Assembly: GCA_900556485.1 (NCBI GenBank)
Contig: USOX01000004.1
Location: 1 to 64,000, forward strand
Origin: an uncultured Dysgonomonas sp.
GTDB lineage: Bacteria; Bacteroidota; Bacteroidia; Bacteroidales; Dysgonomonadaceae
Reading direction: 5' to 3'
Length of the DNA: 64,000 nucleotides
Shown here: positions 51,980 to 62,967 of the stretch, piece after piece
How positions within the stretch are numbered: the first letter of the stretch is position 1
How the letters are laid out: each line of letters begins with the position of its first letter
Program-made: the position numbers and the translations under genes
The notes under the pieces: generated by a model
What the model saw: only the letters and a program-made list of their open reading frames with translations
The model's database searches: none
What the model was told of the DNA's origin: nothing

Positions 51980-53992
51980 CTATTTATTATTATACGTTAT
52001 CCCTGGCCAGTCATCTGTTCTGAATGGTGCAGCTGGAAGGTCTTTTGTATTATAAAGATTGCAAACAGGACTTCCAGCCCATGCATATCTTACAGAGATA
52101 GGAAATTTCACATAAGGCGAACTAACTATAACTTCATCATTCTCTATAGTTGCATCTGCCCAGTAGAAAACACGATCGGGACCAGCTACACTAAAACCTT
52201 TCAATATTGTATTATCTTTAATTTTCAAGGCACCTTCTACATGTTTGAATTTCACTCTTATTTTATTACCTACAATTTTATGAGAATGATACATAGGCCC
52301 ATAGCACGGAATATTTTGCCCATATGTGTTAGCTCTGGCAACAAGGGAAAGCCGATATCCCACATCCTGCTTATTTGTAGGATGTACATCATGAGGATTA
52401 CCAAGATCGATAGTAACAGCCATACCTGTATTATCCATATGTAAAGCTCCGGCCTGAGCCTCACGTATTTCTGCCCAATCTGATTCGCCGGGATCTTTTT
52501 CTATAGCCTTAAAGTTTGGTAACTGAACAAAATAAAATGGAAAATCATAGCCCCAATGAGTGCGCCAATCATTTATCATAAGCGGGAAAAGGGTTCTGTA
52601 TTGATAACCTCTCGACTCATTATTTTCTCCCTGATACCATATTGCTCCTTTTATTTTATATCTGGTGAAAGGGTGTATCATAGCATTAAATAGGCATGTA
52701 GGGTTATTCTGAAGACTTGTATATTCCAAAGGTAATGATTTAATATCTTTTTTTAGGTCTACAGCTACCTTGTATTTCCAGTTACCAGATAAATCTATTT
52801 TAAATTCTTTTTTATCTTGTCTTGCCAGACTTAAATACACATCACTTTTATCTCCATGAAAACCACCTTCACCTCCTGTATCAAAAACCCGTACTGTTAT
52901 TACAGCTTTTCCTTTTTTCACCATATGTGCCGGAATGGAATATATTCTTGATGTCATGTAACCTTCGGTTCGTCCTACTTCCTGACCATTGAAATATGTT
53001 ATTTCACCATCATCTACTTTACCTAAGCTAAGCGTTAAATCCTTTTTGTTCCAGTCAGCCGGAATATCTATTGTTTTTCGGAACCATACCACCCCATCAA
53101 ATCCCGGCAATTTGCTCCATTCCCATAGTCCGGGTATTTCCATGCTGTCCCAATCGTTATCATTAAAATCAATCGTAGCAACCTGAGCTACATTGTCCTT
53201 TAGACCAAAATTTTTATCAATAATTTCCTGATGCCATCCGTCTTGTATCTTTTTTATAAAGATATTTCGCTCTGCTTCATCCTCAGGAAGCATTTTTATC
53301 ATATCTACTTTCTCTCTAAAATCAGGCATCATCTGCAACGATTCTCCACTTGTCCACGCCTCAGCGGTAGTACCTCCCCACGAACTATTGATCAGCCCGA
53401 CAGGAACATTCAAATTCTTATGCAAGTTTCGCCCGTAAAAATAAGCAACAGCAGAAAAATCCGGAACTGATGAAGGAGAACAAACCTCCCATCCGCCACC
53501 TCTGATGCTGACATCTGTTGCTGGATAAAAATTAGTTGCTTTTTCGACTTTTAATAAACGAATATTCGGATAATCAGCATCTGCTATTTCCTCTTTGTAA
53601 TTATCTATTTTTATCCAATCATCCAAAGTCATTTCCATATTTGACTGACCAGAACATATCCAAACTTCACCTATCAATACATTTCTCAGTTCTACCGAAG
53701 TTCCGGCAGCCGTAATAGATATGCTATAAGGACCTCCGGCAGCTGGGGTTTTTACTAGTATTTTCCAATTTCCATCTTTGTCTGATGAGGTTTCGTATTT
53801 TTTCTTATCCCATGATGTAGTTATTTTAACTACACTGCCGGGATTTGCCTTTCCCCATATAGGAGCATCGGATTGTTGCTGTAATATCATATTGTCCGAA
53901 AAGAACGCAGGCATGCTAAGTTGTGCTGGCAATATCTGACTAGACAAAACGATAAGTGATAGTAATATAATTCTTTTAATATTTCTTGTCAT
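51980..53992 (-). CDS. Sialate O-acetylesterase-like (CE20-type) esterase
   Basis: A 670-residue exported SGNH-type esterase. The nucleophile Ser117 is in I-C-S-G-Q-S-N-M; a GH2-like beta-sandwich is inserted at about 290-430; then G-A-I-W-Y-Q-G-E-N-N and the catalytic D-V-H-P near residue 555 follow. Relatives remove acetyl groups from sialic acid or from xyloglucan galactose (CE20). Its place beside GH95 mirrors the Xanthomonas xyloglucan locus. No sialidase is present, so de-acetylation of galactose or another neutral sugar is more likely here. Confidence 0.9.
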   Translation of the reverse strand: MTRNIKRIILLSLIVLSSQILPAQLSMPAFFSDNMILQQQSDAPIWGKANPGSVVKITTSWDKKKYETSSDKDGNWKILVKTPAAGGPYSISITAAGTSVELRNVLIGEVWICSGQSNMEMTLDDWIKIDNYKEEIADADYPNIRLLKVEKATNFYPATDVSIRGGGWEVCSPSSVPDFSAVAYFYGRNLHKNLNVPVGLINSSWGGTTAEAWTSGESLQMMPDFREKVDMIKMLPEDEAERNIFIKKIQDGWHQEIIDKNFGLKDNVAQVATIDFNDNDWDSMEIPGLWEWSKLPGFDGVVWFRKTIDIPADWNKKDLTLSLGKVDDGEITYFNGQEVGRTEGYMTSRIYSIPAHMVKKGKAVITVRVFDTGGEGGFHGDKSDVYLSLARQDKKEFKIDLSGNWKYKVAVDLKKDIKSLPLEYTSLQNNPTCLFNAMIHPFTRYKIKGAIWYQGENNESRGYQYRTLFPLMINDWRTHWGYDFPFYFVQLPNFKAIEKDPGESDWAEIREAQAGALHMDNTGMAVTIDLGNPHDVHPTNKQDVGYRLSLVARANTYGQNIPCYGPMYHSHKIVGNKIRVKFKHVEGALKIKDNTILKGFSVAGPDRVFYWADATIENDEVIVSSPYVKFPISVRYAWAGSPVCNLYNTKDLPAAPFRTDDWPGITYNNK

Positions 53993-54002
53993 TGTATTTT
54001 CA

Positions 54003-56279
54003 TTATTTATTCATACTTACTAGTTGCGTAGAGTATAACTTCCATGCAGGTTTTATCGCATATTCTTTTCCCTGCTCCGTATTTATTGTAGTGATATAAA
54101 AGCCGTAAGACTCAACAGAGGTGGACTCCATTCCATTAATTTTCAATGGCAAATTTGTACGAAGAGTGCAAACGCCTCCCTGTTTAGAACTAATCTTAGC
54201 TGAAAACAACTGATTATCCTGCCATTTGATATCTACCTCAAATGCACCTCTGGCTCTTAGTCCTTTCACCTCGCCATCCTTCCACACATCCGGCAATGCC
54301 GGCAATAAATGTATTTCGCTTAAATGACTTTGTAGCAACATTTCGGAAATACATGCTGTTGCTCCCAAATTTCCATCTATCTGGAAAGGTGGGTGAGCAT
54401 CAAACAGATTCTCATATACACCTCCTTTTTCCATATAGTCCATACCTGTATCATTTGTCAGAGCCAATGCACTTTTCAGTAGCTTATGTGCACGGTTTCC
54501 ATCCAACAGGCGAGCCCAAAATGCAATCTTCCACACACGACTCCATCCGGTTCCACTATCACCTCTGGCATCGAGGCTTTTCCGTGCTGCATCAGCATAT
54601 TTTTTGTCCAGTATTGGAGAAATATTTCGTCCCGGATACAGAGCCATCAAGTGAGATACATGACGATGCTTATTCTCAGGATCATCTTCCGTATATTTCC
54701 ACTCTCTGAGTTGCCCCCAGCTTCCTATATTTAATCCATTATCCAGTATTGCAAATTTCTTTTCCAGCTCTTTAATAAAAGCTATATCTGTGTTCAATAT
54801 CTTACCTGCCTGAATCGTATTTGCAAATAAATCCCATATAATTTGTTGAACATGGGCAACCCCATTTTCCCAAGGACCGTGTTCCGGCGACCATTCATTT
54901 GATGTAATTAATCGCCCATTGTCATCAACAAAAGTTCTGTCCAGCCAAAATTCACAAGCTGCTTTCATTACAGGATAGGCTACATTCTTCAAGTAATCTT
55001 CTTGTGGATCAAATAAATACTTATCCCACAGATGCATGCAATACCAGCCATTTGCTGCCCTATTCCAATTCCAATCAGAATACCCGAATATATTATTCTG
55101 AGTTTTCATGGTCCAACCACGACAGCCTAATTTAGTAGCCATATTGCTCCATGATTTTTGGATCATAGCTTCATTATAAATGTAATTTATAAATGGCATA
55201 TGACATTCAGCCAGATTCGAAACTTCGGTAGGCCAATAATTCATTTGTACATTAATATTTGAATGGATATCAGATCCCCAAGGTGGGTCATTACTATTAT
55301 TCCATAATCCTTGTAAGTTTGAGGGCAAGTCAAATCCACTCCTCGATGATGCAATTGTCAAGTAACGTCCAAATTGAAAAAACAAAACATCCAAAGCCGA
55401 GTTATACTCTCCTTCAAGGTATTTTTTCAATAGTTCATCTGTTGGGATTGAGGGTTGATTACCATTAAAATTCAAGGATACACGCTTAAATAAAGAATGA
55501 TAATCCTGCTTATGTTCTTTCTTTAGCTCACGATATCCTTTAGATACAGCTGTATTCTTAATAGATTGTAGTTGCTGTGACCAATCATCTTTTGTTAGAT
55601 AATCATTCGACGCAGGATCATAATCGGTGCGTGCAGCTAATAACAATGTTACAGAATTAGCAGCATCAATACTTATGGCTGAGCCATTACTTGAGAGCCT
55701 CCCACCATCGTTCAGTACCGTTACTGATGCTTTATAAGATAGCAACGTAAGTTTTCCCGAAATTTCGAGTTCATTACCATTCACTTTGGTTTTCTCATTA
55801 TGTGCGCCATCCATTTTCAGATCAAAACTTATCATACCTTTCTTATTCGCTGTAAAATGCATCACAATCACATCTCCCGGATGACTGGCAAAATATTCAC
55901 GACTATACGAAACCCCTCTCAATTTATAGTTTACATGGGCAATAGCATCTTCAATATTCAAATCGCGTATATAATCAGAATATTCAGTATGGTCTTTAAA
56001 GCTAATATGTATATCCCCAAAGTTTTGATATCCCCCACGATCATTTGGACCTCCTGCCCATAAAGACTTATCATTAAATTGTATATGTTCATTTTCTACT
56101 CCGCCAAAAATCATTGCTCCTATTCGCCCATTACCAATAGGCAAAGCTGATGTCATCCAGTTCTTAGCGGGTTGTTTATACCATAAAACTAAATCACCTT
56201 GTGGCGTTTTTGCTGCTTTCACCTGTTCCGATATTGCGAAACAAAATAATACCTGAAGAAATAATATTATCTTTCTCAT
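54003..56279 (-). CDS. GH95 alpha-L-fucosidase (or alpha-L-galactosidase)
   Basis: A 758-residue exported enzyme with the GH95 layout: N-terminal beta domain starting [20 protein letters not shown], an (alpha/alpha)6 barrel and a C-terminal beta domain. [20 protein letters not shown] (acid Glu) and P-F-Q-I-D-G-N-L-G are the catalytic blocks. Family members invert alpha-1,2-linked L-fucose on galactose, as in xyloglucan and H antigen. It starts 12 bp after the GH27 gene. Confidence 0.94.
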   Translation of the reverse strand: MRKIILFLQVLFCFAISEQVKAAKTPQGDLVLWYKQPAKNWMTSALPIGNGRIGAMIFGGVENEHIQFNDKSLWAGGPNDRGGYQNFGDIHISFKDHTEYSDYIRDLNIEDAIAHVNYKLRGVSYSREYFASHPGDVIVMHFTANKKGMISFDLKMDGAHNEKTKVNGNELEISGKLTLLSYKASVTVLNDGGRLSSNGSAISIDAANSVTLLLAARTDYDPASNDYLTKDDWSQQLQSIKNTAVSKGYRELKKEHKQDYHSLFKRVSLNFNGNQPSIPTDELLKKYLEGEYNSALDVLFFQFGRYLTIASSRSGFDLPSNLQGLWNNSNDPPWGSDIHSNINVQMNYWPTEVSNLAECHMPFINYIYNEAMIQKSWSNMATKLGCRGWTMKTQNNIFGYSDWNWNRAANGWYCMHLWDKYLFDPQEDYLKNVAYPVMKAACEFWLDRTFVDDNGRLITSNEWSPEHGPWENGVAHVQQIIWDLFANTIQAGKILNTDIAFIKELEKKFAILDNGLNIGSWGQLREWKYTEDDPENKHRHVSHLMALYPGRNISPILDKKYADAARKSLDARGDSGTGWSRVWKIAFWARLLDGNRAHKLLKSALALTNDTGMDYMEKGGVYENLFDAHPPFQIDGNLGATACISEMLLQSHLSEIHLLPALPDVWKDGEVKGLRARGAFEVDIKWQDNQLFSAKISSKQGGVCTLRTNLPLKINGMESTSVESYGFYITTINTEQGKEYAIKPAWKLYSTQLVSMNK

Positions 56280-56291
56280 CTAATCTTTTAC

Positions 56292-57794
56292 TTATTCAAA
56301 AACATATACTTTACATTCGTATGACTGCAAGTCTAATTTTAATTTACCAGACTTTTTCTCTAAATATTCATGCTTCCACACATCCCTGACTTTTTGTGAT
56401 ATTGTTAGGTAGGCCTTAGTCTGATCATTATGAGGTAATACGATACTTTCGCCTGTAGTATTCAAATAAGCGACAGCCTTTTTCCCGTCAGCCAATTCTT
56501 TTTCCCATATCTGAAAAGTATCCGTTTTTATTGTTCTTTTGCCTTGTTTACCTAATATATCCTGATTGATTGCAATAATCTCCGGATTGGTTAAAGTTTC
56601 CAATGTAACAGAATCCATATTCCTTACATCATTTCCACTCAACAGAGGTGCGGCCATCATAGCCCAAAGATTCATATGACTACGATACTGCTCAGGAGTA
56701 CAACCTACAATATCTTCTTCTCCCGTATTCATAGTCTGGCTATTACCAGAAATACCAACCACCAACATATCAGGGTCATTCCATGCTCCTGGTTCTGCAT
56801 ATTGTGCAAGAGGAGCATTAATATCAAGAATATTTAATACGCCATTCTCGCGATACGAATAGTTTTCTACTTGCCAACGATCTCTTATATCGTATGTTGT
56901 ACGCCAATAGTGTCCTCCGGCATCTTTTGCCCATAACCAAGGCTCGCGTCCACCCCATTCACAAATACTAAAAACAATAGACCGGTTTGTATTCCGCAAA
57001 GCCTTTCCCATTGCTGTATATCTGTCTATCGCTGTCTGTCTATCATCGGGCGCATTACAGTAATCATACTTCAAGAGGTCTATCCCCCACTCTGCAAAAT
57101 CAGCAGCATCAGTTTCTTCAAAACCCAAACTACCACAAACACCTCCACAAGTCTTGTCTGCTGCATCTGAATAAATACCTAGTTTAAAACCTCTTTCGTG
57201 CAAATAATCAGCAACATACTTAATTCCATTTGGAAATTTCTCTTTATCTATCTGAATATGTCCATCTTCGCCTCTTTCTCCTAATTGCCAAAAATCATCT
57301 ATATTAATGTATGTATAACCGACATCGCGCATACCATTTCTAATCATTGCTTCGGCTGTCTCTATAATTAGACTTTCGGTCAAGCTTCGTCCAAAAGTAT
57401 TCCAGCTATTCCATCCCATTGGAGGAGTAAGTACTAATTTATCTCCAATTACTATTTTTATTTCTTTTACAGCTGTACCTAGTTTATTTTCAGCTGTCAG
57501 CTTTACTTTATATTCCCCTACTTTTTCGACTACTCCTGATATTATACCTGTTTCATTATCGAATATCAGCCCTGTCGGCAAACCTTCAACAACACAGGTA
57601 ATAGGACGTTCTCCTGTCACAGGTACATAATATAGAAAAGATGTGGAAGGGTAGTTTCCTATAACAGCAGATGCGTTTATTATCGGCTTTCCTCTATAAA
57701 CACCTTCATAATTATCATAAATATGAGATGAACCTGTACAAGAAAAGGCAAAATATATCCAAACTACATTTATTAAAAATATATTCTTATTCAT
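56292..57794 (-). CDS. GH27 alpha-galactosidase with Ig-like domain
   Basis: A 500-residue lipoprotein (Cys19). An Ig-like He_PIG domain (about 35-118) precedes the GH27 barrel: P-P-M-G-W-N-S-W-N-T-F, Y-I-N-I-D-D-F-W, nucleophile Asp244 in L-K-Y-D-Y-C-N and acid/base Asp302 in W-R-T-T-Y-D-I. It cleaves terminal alpha-galactose. As a surface or periplasmic lipoprotein it may act earlier than the soluble GH36 of the same operon. Confidence 0.94.
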   Translation of the reverse strand: MNKNIFLINVVWIYFAFSCTGSSHIYDNYEGVYRGKPIINASAVIGNYPSTSFLYYVPVTGERPITCVVEGLPTGLIFDNETGIISGVVEKVGEYKVKLTAENKLGTAVKEIKIVIGDKLVLTPPMGWNSWNTFGRSLTESLIIETAEAMIRNGMRDVGYTYINIDDFWQLGERGEDGHIQIDKEKFPNGIKYVADYLHERGFKLGIYSDAADKTCGGVCGSLGFEETDAADFAEWGIDLLKYDYCNAPDDRQTAIDRYTAMGKALRNTNRSIVFSICEWGGREPWLWAKDAGGHYWRTTYDIRDRWQVENYSYRENGVLNILDINAPLAQYAEPGAWNDPDMLVVGISGNSQTMNTGEEDIVGCTPEQYRSHMNLWAMMAAPLLSGNDVRNMDSVTLETLTNPEIIAINQDILGKQGKRTIKTDTFQIWEKELADGKKAVAYLNTTGESIVLPHNDQTKAYLTISQKVRDVWKHEYLEKKSGKLKLDLQSYECKVYVFE

Positions 57795-57835
57795 TATTAT
57801 CTTTCTTTTTACCTTAAAGCAAGCTACCTAATCAA

Positions 57836-59227
57836 CTATTTCCTTTCATTATATACTCCAAATTCGGATATCATCGGTGGTGCATCAAACTCTATTATTT
57901 TGATTCTAACCTTATTAGTCCAAACTCTATCGAATCGGTGAACTTTTATATCAGAACTGTTGGAACCTAAGAATAAAGGATGCCACATATTATTCTGAAA
58001 ATATTCCAGTAAGTATGTTTTGATACTCTTATTATGTCCCTGTGTAATAGTTATCATATTGATAGGCTGCTCATTTACACCCAAAACTACTTCGAACCAA
58101 GGTTCTTTTACTGCCCTATTCGATTGCCAACTTGTTCCGAAATTATCATCATTCGCAAAGTCCATAATATTCATATCATTACTCCAGCTAGAATTTGTAG
58201 GTTTATTTATGGCAATATTTGATGATATTATTGGTGCATCGAAAATTGGCAGAGGTTTTACTTTCCCTTTATTATTCCACATTTTCCCTATTTCACGGAA
58301 TGCTTTTACTGCATTATCATCAATAAGCCCATCTCTGTTGGGAGCTGCATTAAGAATAAAATTACAATAGACCTCATTAAATGGAACGATATTCTCGTTT
58401 ACAATAGATTCGGGAGACTTAACTGCTGTTGTTGGAAAATCGGGTTTCCAGAACCATGCGGAATTGATAGGCAAGCACGACAAAGCCGGAAGTGAATTGC
58501 TATCCTTCGATATATGCTGTCCTGCTCCTTGTTCATATGACTTTATATCGGTATAAAATAAAGCCTCAGCAGGGTATTTAGCAGCATTAAGATCCATTAC
58601 CAGACAGTTTGGCTGTAACGATTTAATCAGATTATATATATCTTCGAAAGGAACTTCGTCGTATGAAATCCTCGACCATGGAGCATCCCAACCATCAATA
58701 ATCAGAGCTTTAATTTCGCCATAGTTGGTTAGCAACTCTGTCAGCTGCTCTTTTATCATGTCTATATGCTGAGGTGTAATAAATCCTGGACGAATCTTAT
58801 GATGAGTATCCAAAATAGAGTAATACAGCATCACTTCGAGCCCTTCCTTTCTAAAAGCATCAACATACTCTTTTACAACATCCTTTTTGTATGGGCTATT
58901 CTTTATACCATAATCAGTTGTCTTTGTATCCCATATACAGAATCCACTATGGTGTTTAGTAGTAAGACAACCATAAGACATATTAGCTGCTTTTGCTGTT
59001 TTAGCCCATTGACCACAGTCTAGCTTTACAGGATTGAAGATAGATGGCGAAGCATCCGGATCAGCCCAGTCATCATCCATAAAAGTAGGAATATTGAAAT
59101 GAATGAACATTCCAAACCTAAGATCAACAAACTCTTGCTGCAATTCCGTTAATGGTTTCACATTTGTCTGCGCCGAAGCAGATAAACAAGTACAACAAAC
59201 AAGAAGTAATAGAATTAAATTTTTCAT
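57836..59227 (-). CDS. GH29 alpha-L-fucosidase with C-terminal CBM32-like domain
   Basis: A 463-residue exported GH29 enzyme. R-F-G-M-F-I-H-F-N, T-T-K-H-H-S-G-F-C-I-W and the likely nucleophile Asp178 in L-I-I-D-G-W are typical. The last ~125 residues form an F5/8 type C (CBM32-like) domain. GH29 is retaining; members of this layout often act on alpha-1,3/1,4-fucose. Together with GH95 it would remove differently linked fucoses. Confidence 0.94.
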   Translation of the reverse strand: MKNLILLLLVCCTCLSASAQTNVKPLTELQQEFVDLRFGMFIHFNIPTFMDDDWADPDASPSIFNPVKLDCGQWAKTAKAANMSYGCLTTKHHSGFCIWDTKTTDYGIKNSPYKKDVVKEYVDAFRKEGLEVMLYYSILDTHHKIRPGFITPQHIDMIKEQLTELLTNYGEIKALIIDGWDAPWSRISYDEVPFEDIYNLIKSLQPNCLVMDLNAAKYPAEALFYTDIKSYEQGAGQHISKDSNSLPALSCLPINSAWFWKPDFPTTAVKSPESIVNENIVPFNEVYCNFILNAAPNRDGLIDDNAVKAFREIGKMWNNKGKVKPLPIFDAPIISSNIAINKPTNSSWSNDMNIMDFANDDNFGTSWQSNRAVKEPWFEVVLGVNEQPINMITITQGHNKSIKTYLLEYFQNNMWHPLFLGSNSSDIKVHRFDRVWTNKVRIKIIEFDAPPMISEFGVYNERK

Positions 59228-59283
59228 GAAATAGATGTTAGTTGTTTTATATCCTGGTATAGTTATTTTATAGAAAGCTGGAA

Positions 59284-61557
59284 TTAATTATTCGGTGGCC
59301 TGTTTTCCAGTTTACTTCCCCACTTAGAAGGTTTGCTTCCCATCTTAAATTCGAGAATACCTCCATTCATTATATCCTGATGCCTTATATATGTTTTATC
59401 GTGTTTTACTCCATTCAATGTTACAGATTGTATATAGATATCCTTATTCGACTTTTTAGGAGCTTTCATGGTAAATGTTTTTCCCTGAGGCAATGAAATA
59501 ATAGCTTGCTCAAGCAATGGTGTGCCGATAACATATATTCCATTAGCTGGATTTACAGGATAAAATCCCATGCTACTAAAAATATACCACGAAGACATCT
59601 GTCCACAGTCTTCATTACCTGAATAGCCTGAAAATGTGTTATTATACAATTCATTCATCACCTTCGACGCATAATATTGGGCTTTATGCGGAGCTCCTAC
59701 ATAATTGTATAAATATATAACATGATGGCTAGGTTCATTACCATGCGCATATTGGCCAATAAAGCCAGAGGCATTGTGATTCTTTTCCTTACTATCTGAC
59801 TCTAGGGTGAAAAATTCATCCAACTTTTTCTCAAAAGCCTTTTCTCCACCCATCAGGCTGATAAAGTCGGGTACATCCTGAGGTACATACCAAAGGTATT
59901 GCCATGCATTTCCTTCTGTAAAAGGATACCCCCCATTAGCTCCATATCTCAGGGGATCGAAATCTTTCAACCAATTACCCTTATCATCTTTTGCCCAAAA
60001 GAACCCGGTTTCTTTATTGAACAAATTGCGATAAAACGTCGAACGCTTGGTAAAGTGTTCATAATCGGCAGTTTTACCCAGATATCTCGCTAACTGAGCG
60101 ACACACCAGTCATTATATGCTACCTCTAATGTTAAAGACACAGATTGGGTCTGTAGATTCTCCGGCATATAACCATATTTTTCCCATATATCGTATGGGG
60201 CATTGAGATGCGAACGTGTTGAAGAATTCTTCACTGCTTCGTAAGCTTTTTCTGTATCTATATTTTTTATATTCTTAAAAATTGCATCCACAACTACAGG
60301 AATGGAATGGTTCCCGATCATACAGTAATTTTCCTGTCCCCACAGTTGCCAGATAGGTAAATAACCATAATCGTCATATTGGCGTAAAAGGCTGTTTACA
60401 AAATCGGTAGAACGTTCGGGTTGCAGAATTGTATATAAAGGGTGTGTAGCCCTATATGAATCCCATAATGAGAACGTTGAATAATGAGTTTCTCCTTTTT
60501 TCAATTTTCGGGTATTGTAGTTTATTGTTTGATATTCACCATTAATATCCGAAAATGTATTTGGTTGAATAAAAGCATGATAAAGTCCTGTATAAAAAAT
60601 CTCTTTCTGAAGAGGAGTTCCTTCTATCGTAATTTTCGATAACTCTTTTTCCCACTCATTATCTGTTTGTACAACAACCGCATCAAAATCCCATGATGGA
60701 TTCTCTTGCATGTTTTCCCTTGCATTTTCCGTACTGACCGGAGAAAGTGCTACTTTTACCATTAATGGCGTATTGTTAGCTTCAAAATTTAGAATGGCTC
60801 TTACATCCGAACCATTTACTACTTCAGCATTGTGATATTTATTATTGTCGGACATTAGAATAGCTTCTTTTATCGGACGCGACAATTTAGCATGAAAATA
60901 TACTTTGCGAAGCTTCGCCCAACCTGATATTACACGATATCCTTCAATCGTATATTTATCAATAATCCTTATTTGGGCATTGTTGATACGAGTATTCCAC
61001 GATCTCTTGTCTCTGGAATGGTTTACATCAAAAACCAAATTATTTTGTTTGCCTTCCGGATAGGTATAGCGATGCATACCTGTACGAACTGTGGCTGTCA
61101 GTTCTGCATTTACGTTCGATTCCCCTATACGTACCTGATAATATCCAGCTTTAGCACTTTCTTGTTCATGCGAAAATTCCGAACTATAGTCAAATGTACC
61201 AGTTAAAGATTCAAAGTCCCTTGTCATCGGCATGAGCATTATATCGAAAAAATCAGCAACACCTGTACCACTCAAATGTGTGTGGCTGAATCCATAAATT
61301 CTGTTCACATTATGGTCGTAACCTGATGGTTCGCCCCATTCAGGATTTTCCTTCGTATCGGGGCTTAACTGTATAAACCCAAAAGGAGCTGTAGCCCCAG
61401 GATATGTATTACCTGAAAGGCTATTTTCTACAGCCCCTGTTCCTATGAATGGGTTTACATATGGAGTAACCTTTTCTTTATTCTGCCCCAAACCTTTAAC
61501 TGGTAGCATTACTACCATAAGACAGACCAAAAACCTAATTTTTCTCAAAATACTCAT
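59284..61557 (-). CDS. GH92 exo-alpha-mannosidase, canonical type
   Basis: A 757-residue exported enzyme with the canonical GH92 blocks: Y-V-N-P-F-I-G-T, P-F-G-F-I-Q-L-S-P-D-T, G-F-S-H-T-H-L-S-G-T-G, T-E-G-N-A-W-Q-Y, H-G-N-E-P-S-H-H and G-N-E-D-C-G-Q-M-S-S-W-Y. This is the type that includes characterised alpha-1,2-mannosidases of Bacteroides, unlike the two divergent GH92s to the left. The signal peptide covers about residues 1-24. A hairpin precedes it in the operon. Confidence 0.95.
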   Translation of the reverse strand: MSILRKIRFLVCLMVVMLPVKGLGQNKEKVTPYVNPFIGTGAVENSLSGNTYPGATAPFGFIQLSPDTKENPEWGEPSGYDHNVNRIYGFSHTHLSGTGVADFFDIMLMPMTRDFESLTGTFDYSSEFSHEQESAKAGYYQVRIGESNVNAELTATVRTGMHRYTYPEGKQNNLVFDVNHSRDKRSWNTRINNAQIRIIDKYTIEGYRVISGWAKLRKVYFHAKLSRPIKEAILMSDNNKYHNAEVVNGSDVRAILNFEANNTPLMVKVALSPVSTENARENMQENPSWDFDAVVVQTDNEWEKELSKITIEGTPLQKEIFYTGLYHAFIQPNTFSDINGEYQTINYNTRKLKKGETHYSTFSLWDSYRATHPLYTILQPERSTDFVNSLLRQYDDYGYLPIWQLWGQENYCMIGNHSIPVVVDAIFKNIKNIDTEKAYEAVKNSSTRSHLNAPYDIWEKYGYMPENLQTQSVSLTLEVAYNDWCVAQLARYLGKTADYEHFTKRSTFYRNLFNKETGFFWAKDDKGNWLKDFDPLRYGANGGYPFTEGNAWQYLWYVPQDVPDFISLMGGEKAFEKKLDEFFTLESDSKEKNHNASGFIGQYAHGNEPSHHVIYLYNYVGAPHKAQYYASKVMNELYNNTFSGYSGNEDCGQMSSWYIFSSMGFYPVNPANGIYVIGTPLLEQAIISLPQGKTFTMKAPKKSNKDIYIQSVTLNGVKHDKTYIRHQDIMNGGILEFKMGSKPSKWGSKLENRPPNN

Positions 61558-61625
61558 ACTCGTTTATTATGTTTATTTTCTAAATATTTTTCAGTTTTAC
61601 CAATATTATATGCCTAAAACATATT

Positions 61626-61657
61626 TATGCAGACCTTCAATAAAGAAAGTCTGCATA
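61626..61657. promoter_or_regulatory. Intra-operon hairpin between surface lipoprotein and GH92
   Basis: Perfect 9-bp stem TATGCAGAC/GTCTGCATA with a 14-nt loop in a 109-bp gap. It lacks a U-tract and may mark an mRNA stability or processing point that keeps lipoprotein and enzyme levels different. Confidence 0.55.
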
Positions 61658-61666
61658 AGTCCATTA

Positions 61667-62944
61667 TTATTCAGCTAAACTCCACAAACGCACAGATTTA
61701 AATTCTATATTTCTGTGAGTTTCGGTAAAAGAAACCACCCATCCAATTGTTACCTGAGTCGAACTATCAAGTTCGAAAGATGGAATAGTCTCTGTTCGGT
61801 TATTTTCAAAAAATTGGAAACTAGAGAGAACCGATGAATCAGGTGAGTCTAAAGCAGCATTATCCGGTAAACTTGTACCTTCAACCACAGCAAAACGGAA
61901 AGTATGTCCTCCTGCACCCTGATTTGCCGCATTACCTACTTCAATCCGTATTTCATATTTTCCTTTAGGTAAGTTAATTGTTTGCCATACTTTGCCATTT
62001 GCAAATGTACCTTGATCCCACCTTGTGCTTTCAAATTGTACAATACCACCACCATATGTTGCAAATCCGGCACCTCCGGCACCGTTCTGATTACGGATGG
62101 CATCATTCCATGACCAGTTATGGAGCTTACCCCAGTTTCCTTCCATATCATAGCCGGTAAATGGATGACCTGCATTTTTAATATAAATACTGGTAAGGTC
62201 TTTGGTTACTCCGACATAGTTCTTTTCAGGCAAAATAAAATCGTCCTTTTCGGTAGTAAAAAAATCAATCGAAAGTTCTTCCGGTAGATATTCTGTATTA
62301 TAATGTAATACTCCGCCAGCCTTGAAATCATATAAAGTTGTTACATTGTCATCTACTGGAACATATATAGTTTTAAAGGTTCCATCTTCCTGTTCATAAT
62401 CTATATTACAACCAATAATACCATCTCCTCTCGAAATATTCCAGTCAATTATAGCAACCCAAACTACATTATTATTTTCATCAGTGATCTGTTGCGGAGT
62501 AATGCTGCGAATGATTCTATTGTTTAATATTTCCTGATATTGCTCTCCATAAGCATATGCAGAAATCTCGGTTGGTATAGATTCATTGCCCTTAGGATCA
62601 TAGGTTACAATAGAAAAGTCATGTTGCCCTTCATTTAGGTTATCTAACATAAAATCGAAAGTTTCCCGAGGATTCTCTCTGATAATGGGAAATTCTCTCG
62701 AATCCACTTCTAGAGTGATAGGATCGCGCCAACTAATTACACATTTCACCTGATTCACCCCATAGATCATTTGTCCTTCTATTTTTATCCTGTTTTTTCC
62801 AGGAAAAGCTTTTAACGAATCCAACTTTCCTACATAAATAGTTTCTCCTTCATCCAGATAATCCTGAATATTGTCGAGCATATCGCTACAAGAATATGAG
62901 ATACATAAAAATGCACTGATGATTATCAAATATATTTTTTTCAT
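61667..62944 (-). CDS. DUF4998/DUF5013-type surface lipoprotein
   Basis: A 425-residue lipoprotein (Cys19, S-Y-S-C-S-D). The N-terminal ~210 residues resemble DUF4998 (Y-V-G-K-L-D-S-L-K-A-F-P-G-K-N-R-I). The C-terminal ~160 residues resemble DUF5013, a jelly-roll-like domain (Q-T-I-N-L-P-K-G-K-Y-E-I-R-I-E and a final R-L-W). Such proteins sit after susD in Bacteroidota glycan loci and are thought to bind glycan at the surface. Domain names are from memory of the families. Confidence 0.78.
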   Translation of the reverse strand: MKKIYLIIISAFLCISYSCSDMLDNIQDYLDEGETIYVGKLDSLKAFPGKNRIKIEGQMIYGVNQVKCVISWRDPITLEVDSREFPIIRENPRETFDFMLDNLNEGQHDFSIVTYDPKGNESIPTEISAYAYGEQYQEILNNRIIRSITPQQITDENNNVVWVAIIDWNISRGDGIIGCNIDYEQEDGTFKTIYVPVDDNVTTLYDFKAGGVLHYNTEYLPEELSIDFFTTEKDDFILPEKNYVGVTKDLTSIYIKNAGHPFTGYDMEGNWGKLHNWSWNDAIRNQNGAGGAGFATYGGGIVQFESTRWDQGTFANGKVWQTINLPKGKYEIRIEVGNAANQGAGGHTFRFAVVEGTSLPDNAALDSPDSSVLSSFQFFENNRTETIPSFELDSSTQVTIGWVVSFTETHRNIEFKSVRLWSLAE

Positions 62945-62967
62945 ATAACTTCTTTTTATTTATTTCA

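Noticed and set aside
51980..53992. True sialic-acid catabolism
   Set aside because: The esterase is named after sialate O-acetylesterases, but no sialidase, sialic-acid transporter or nan gene is in the window.
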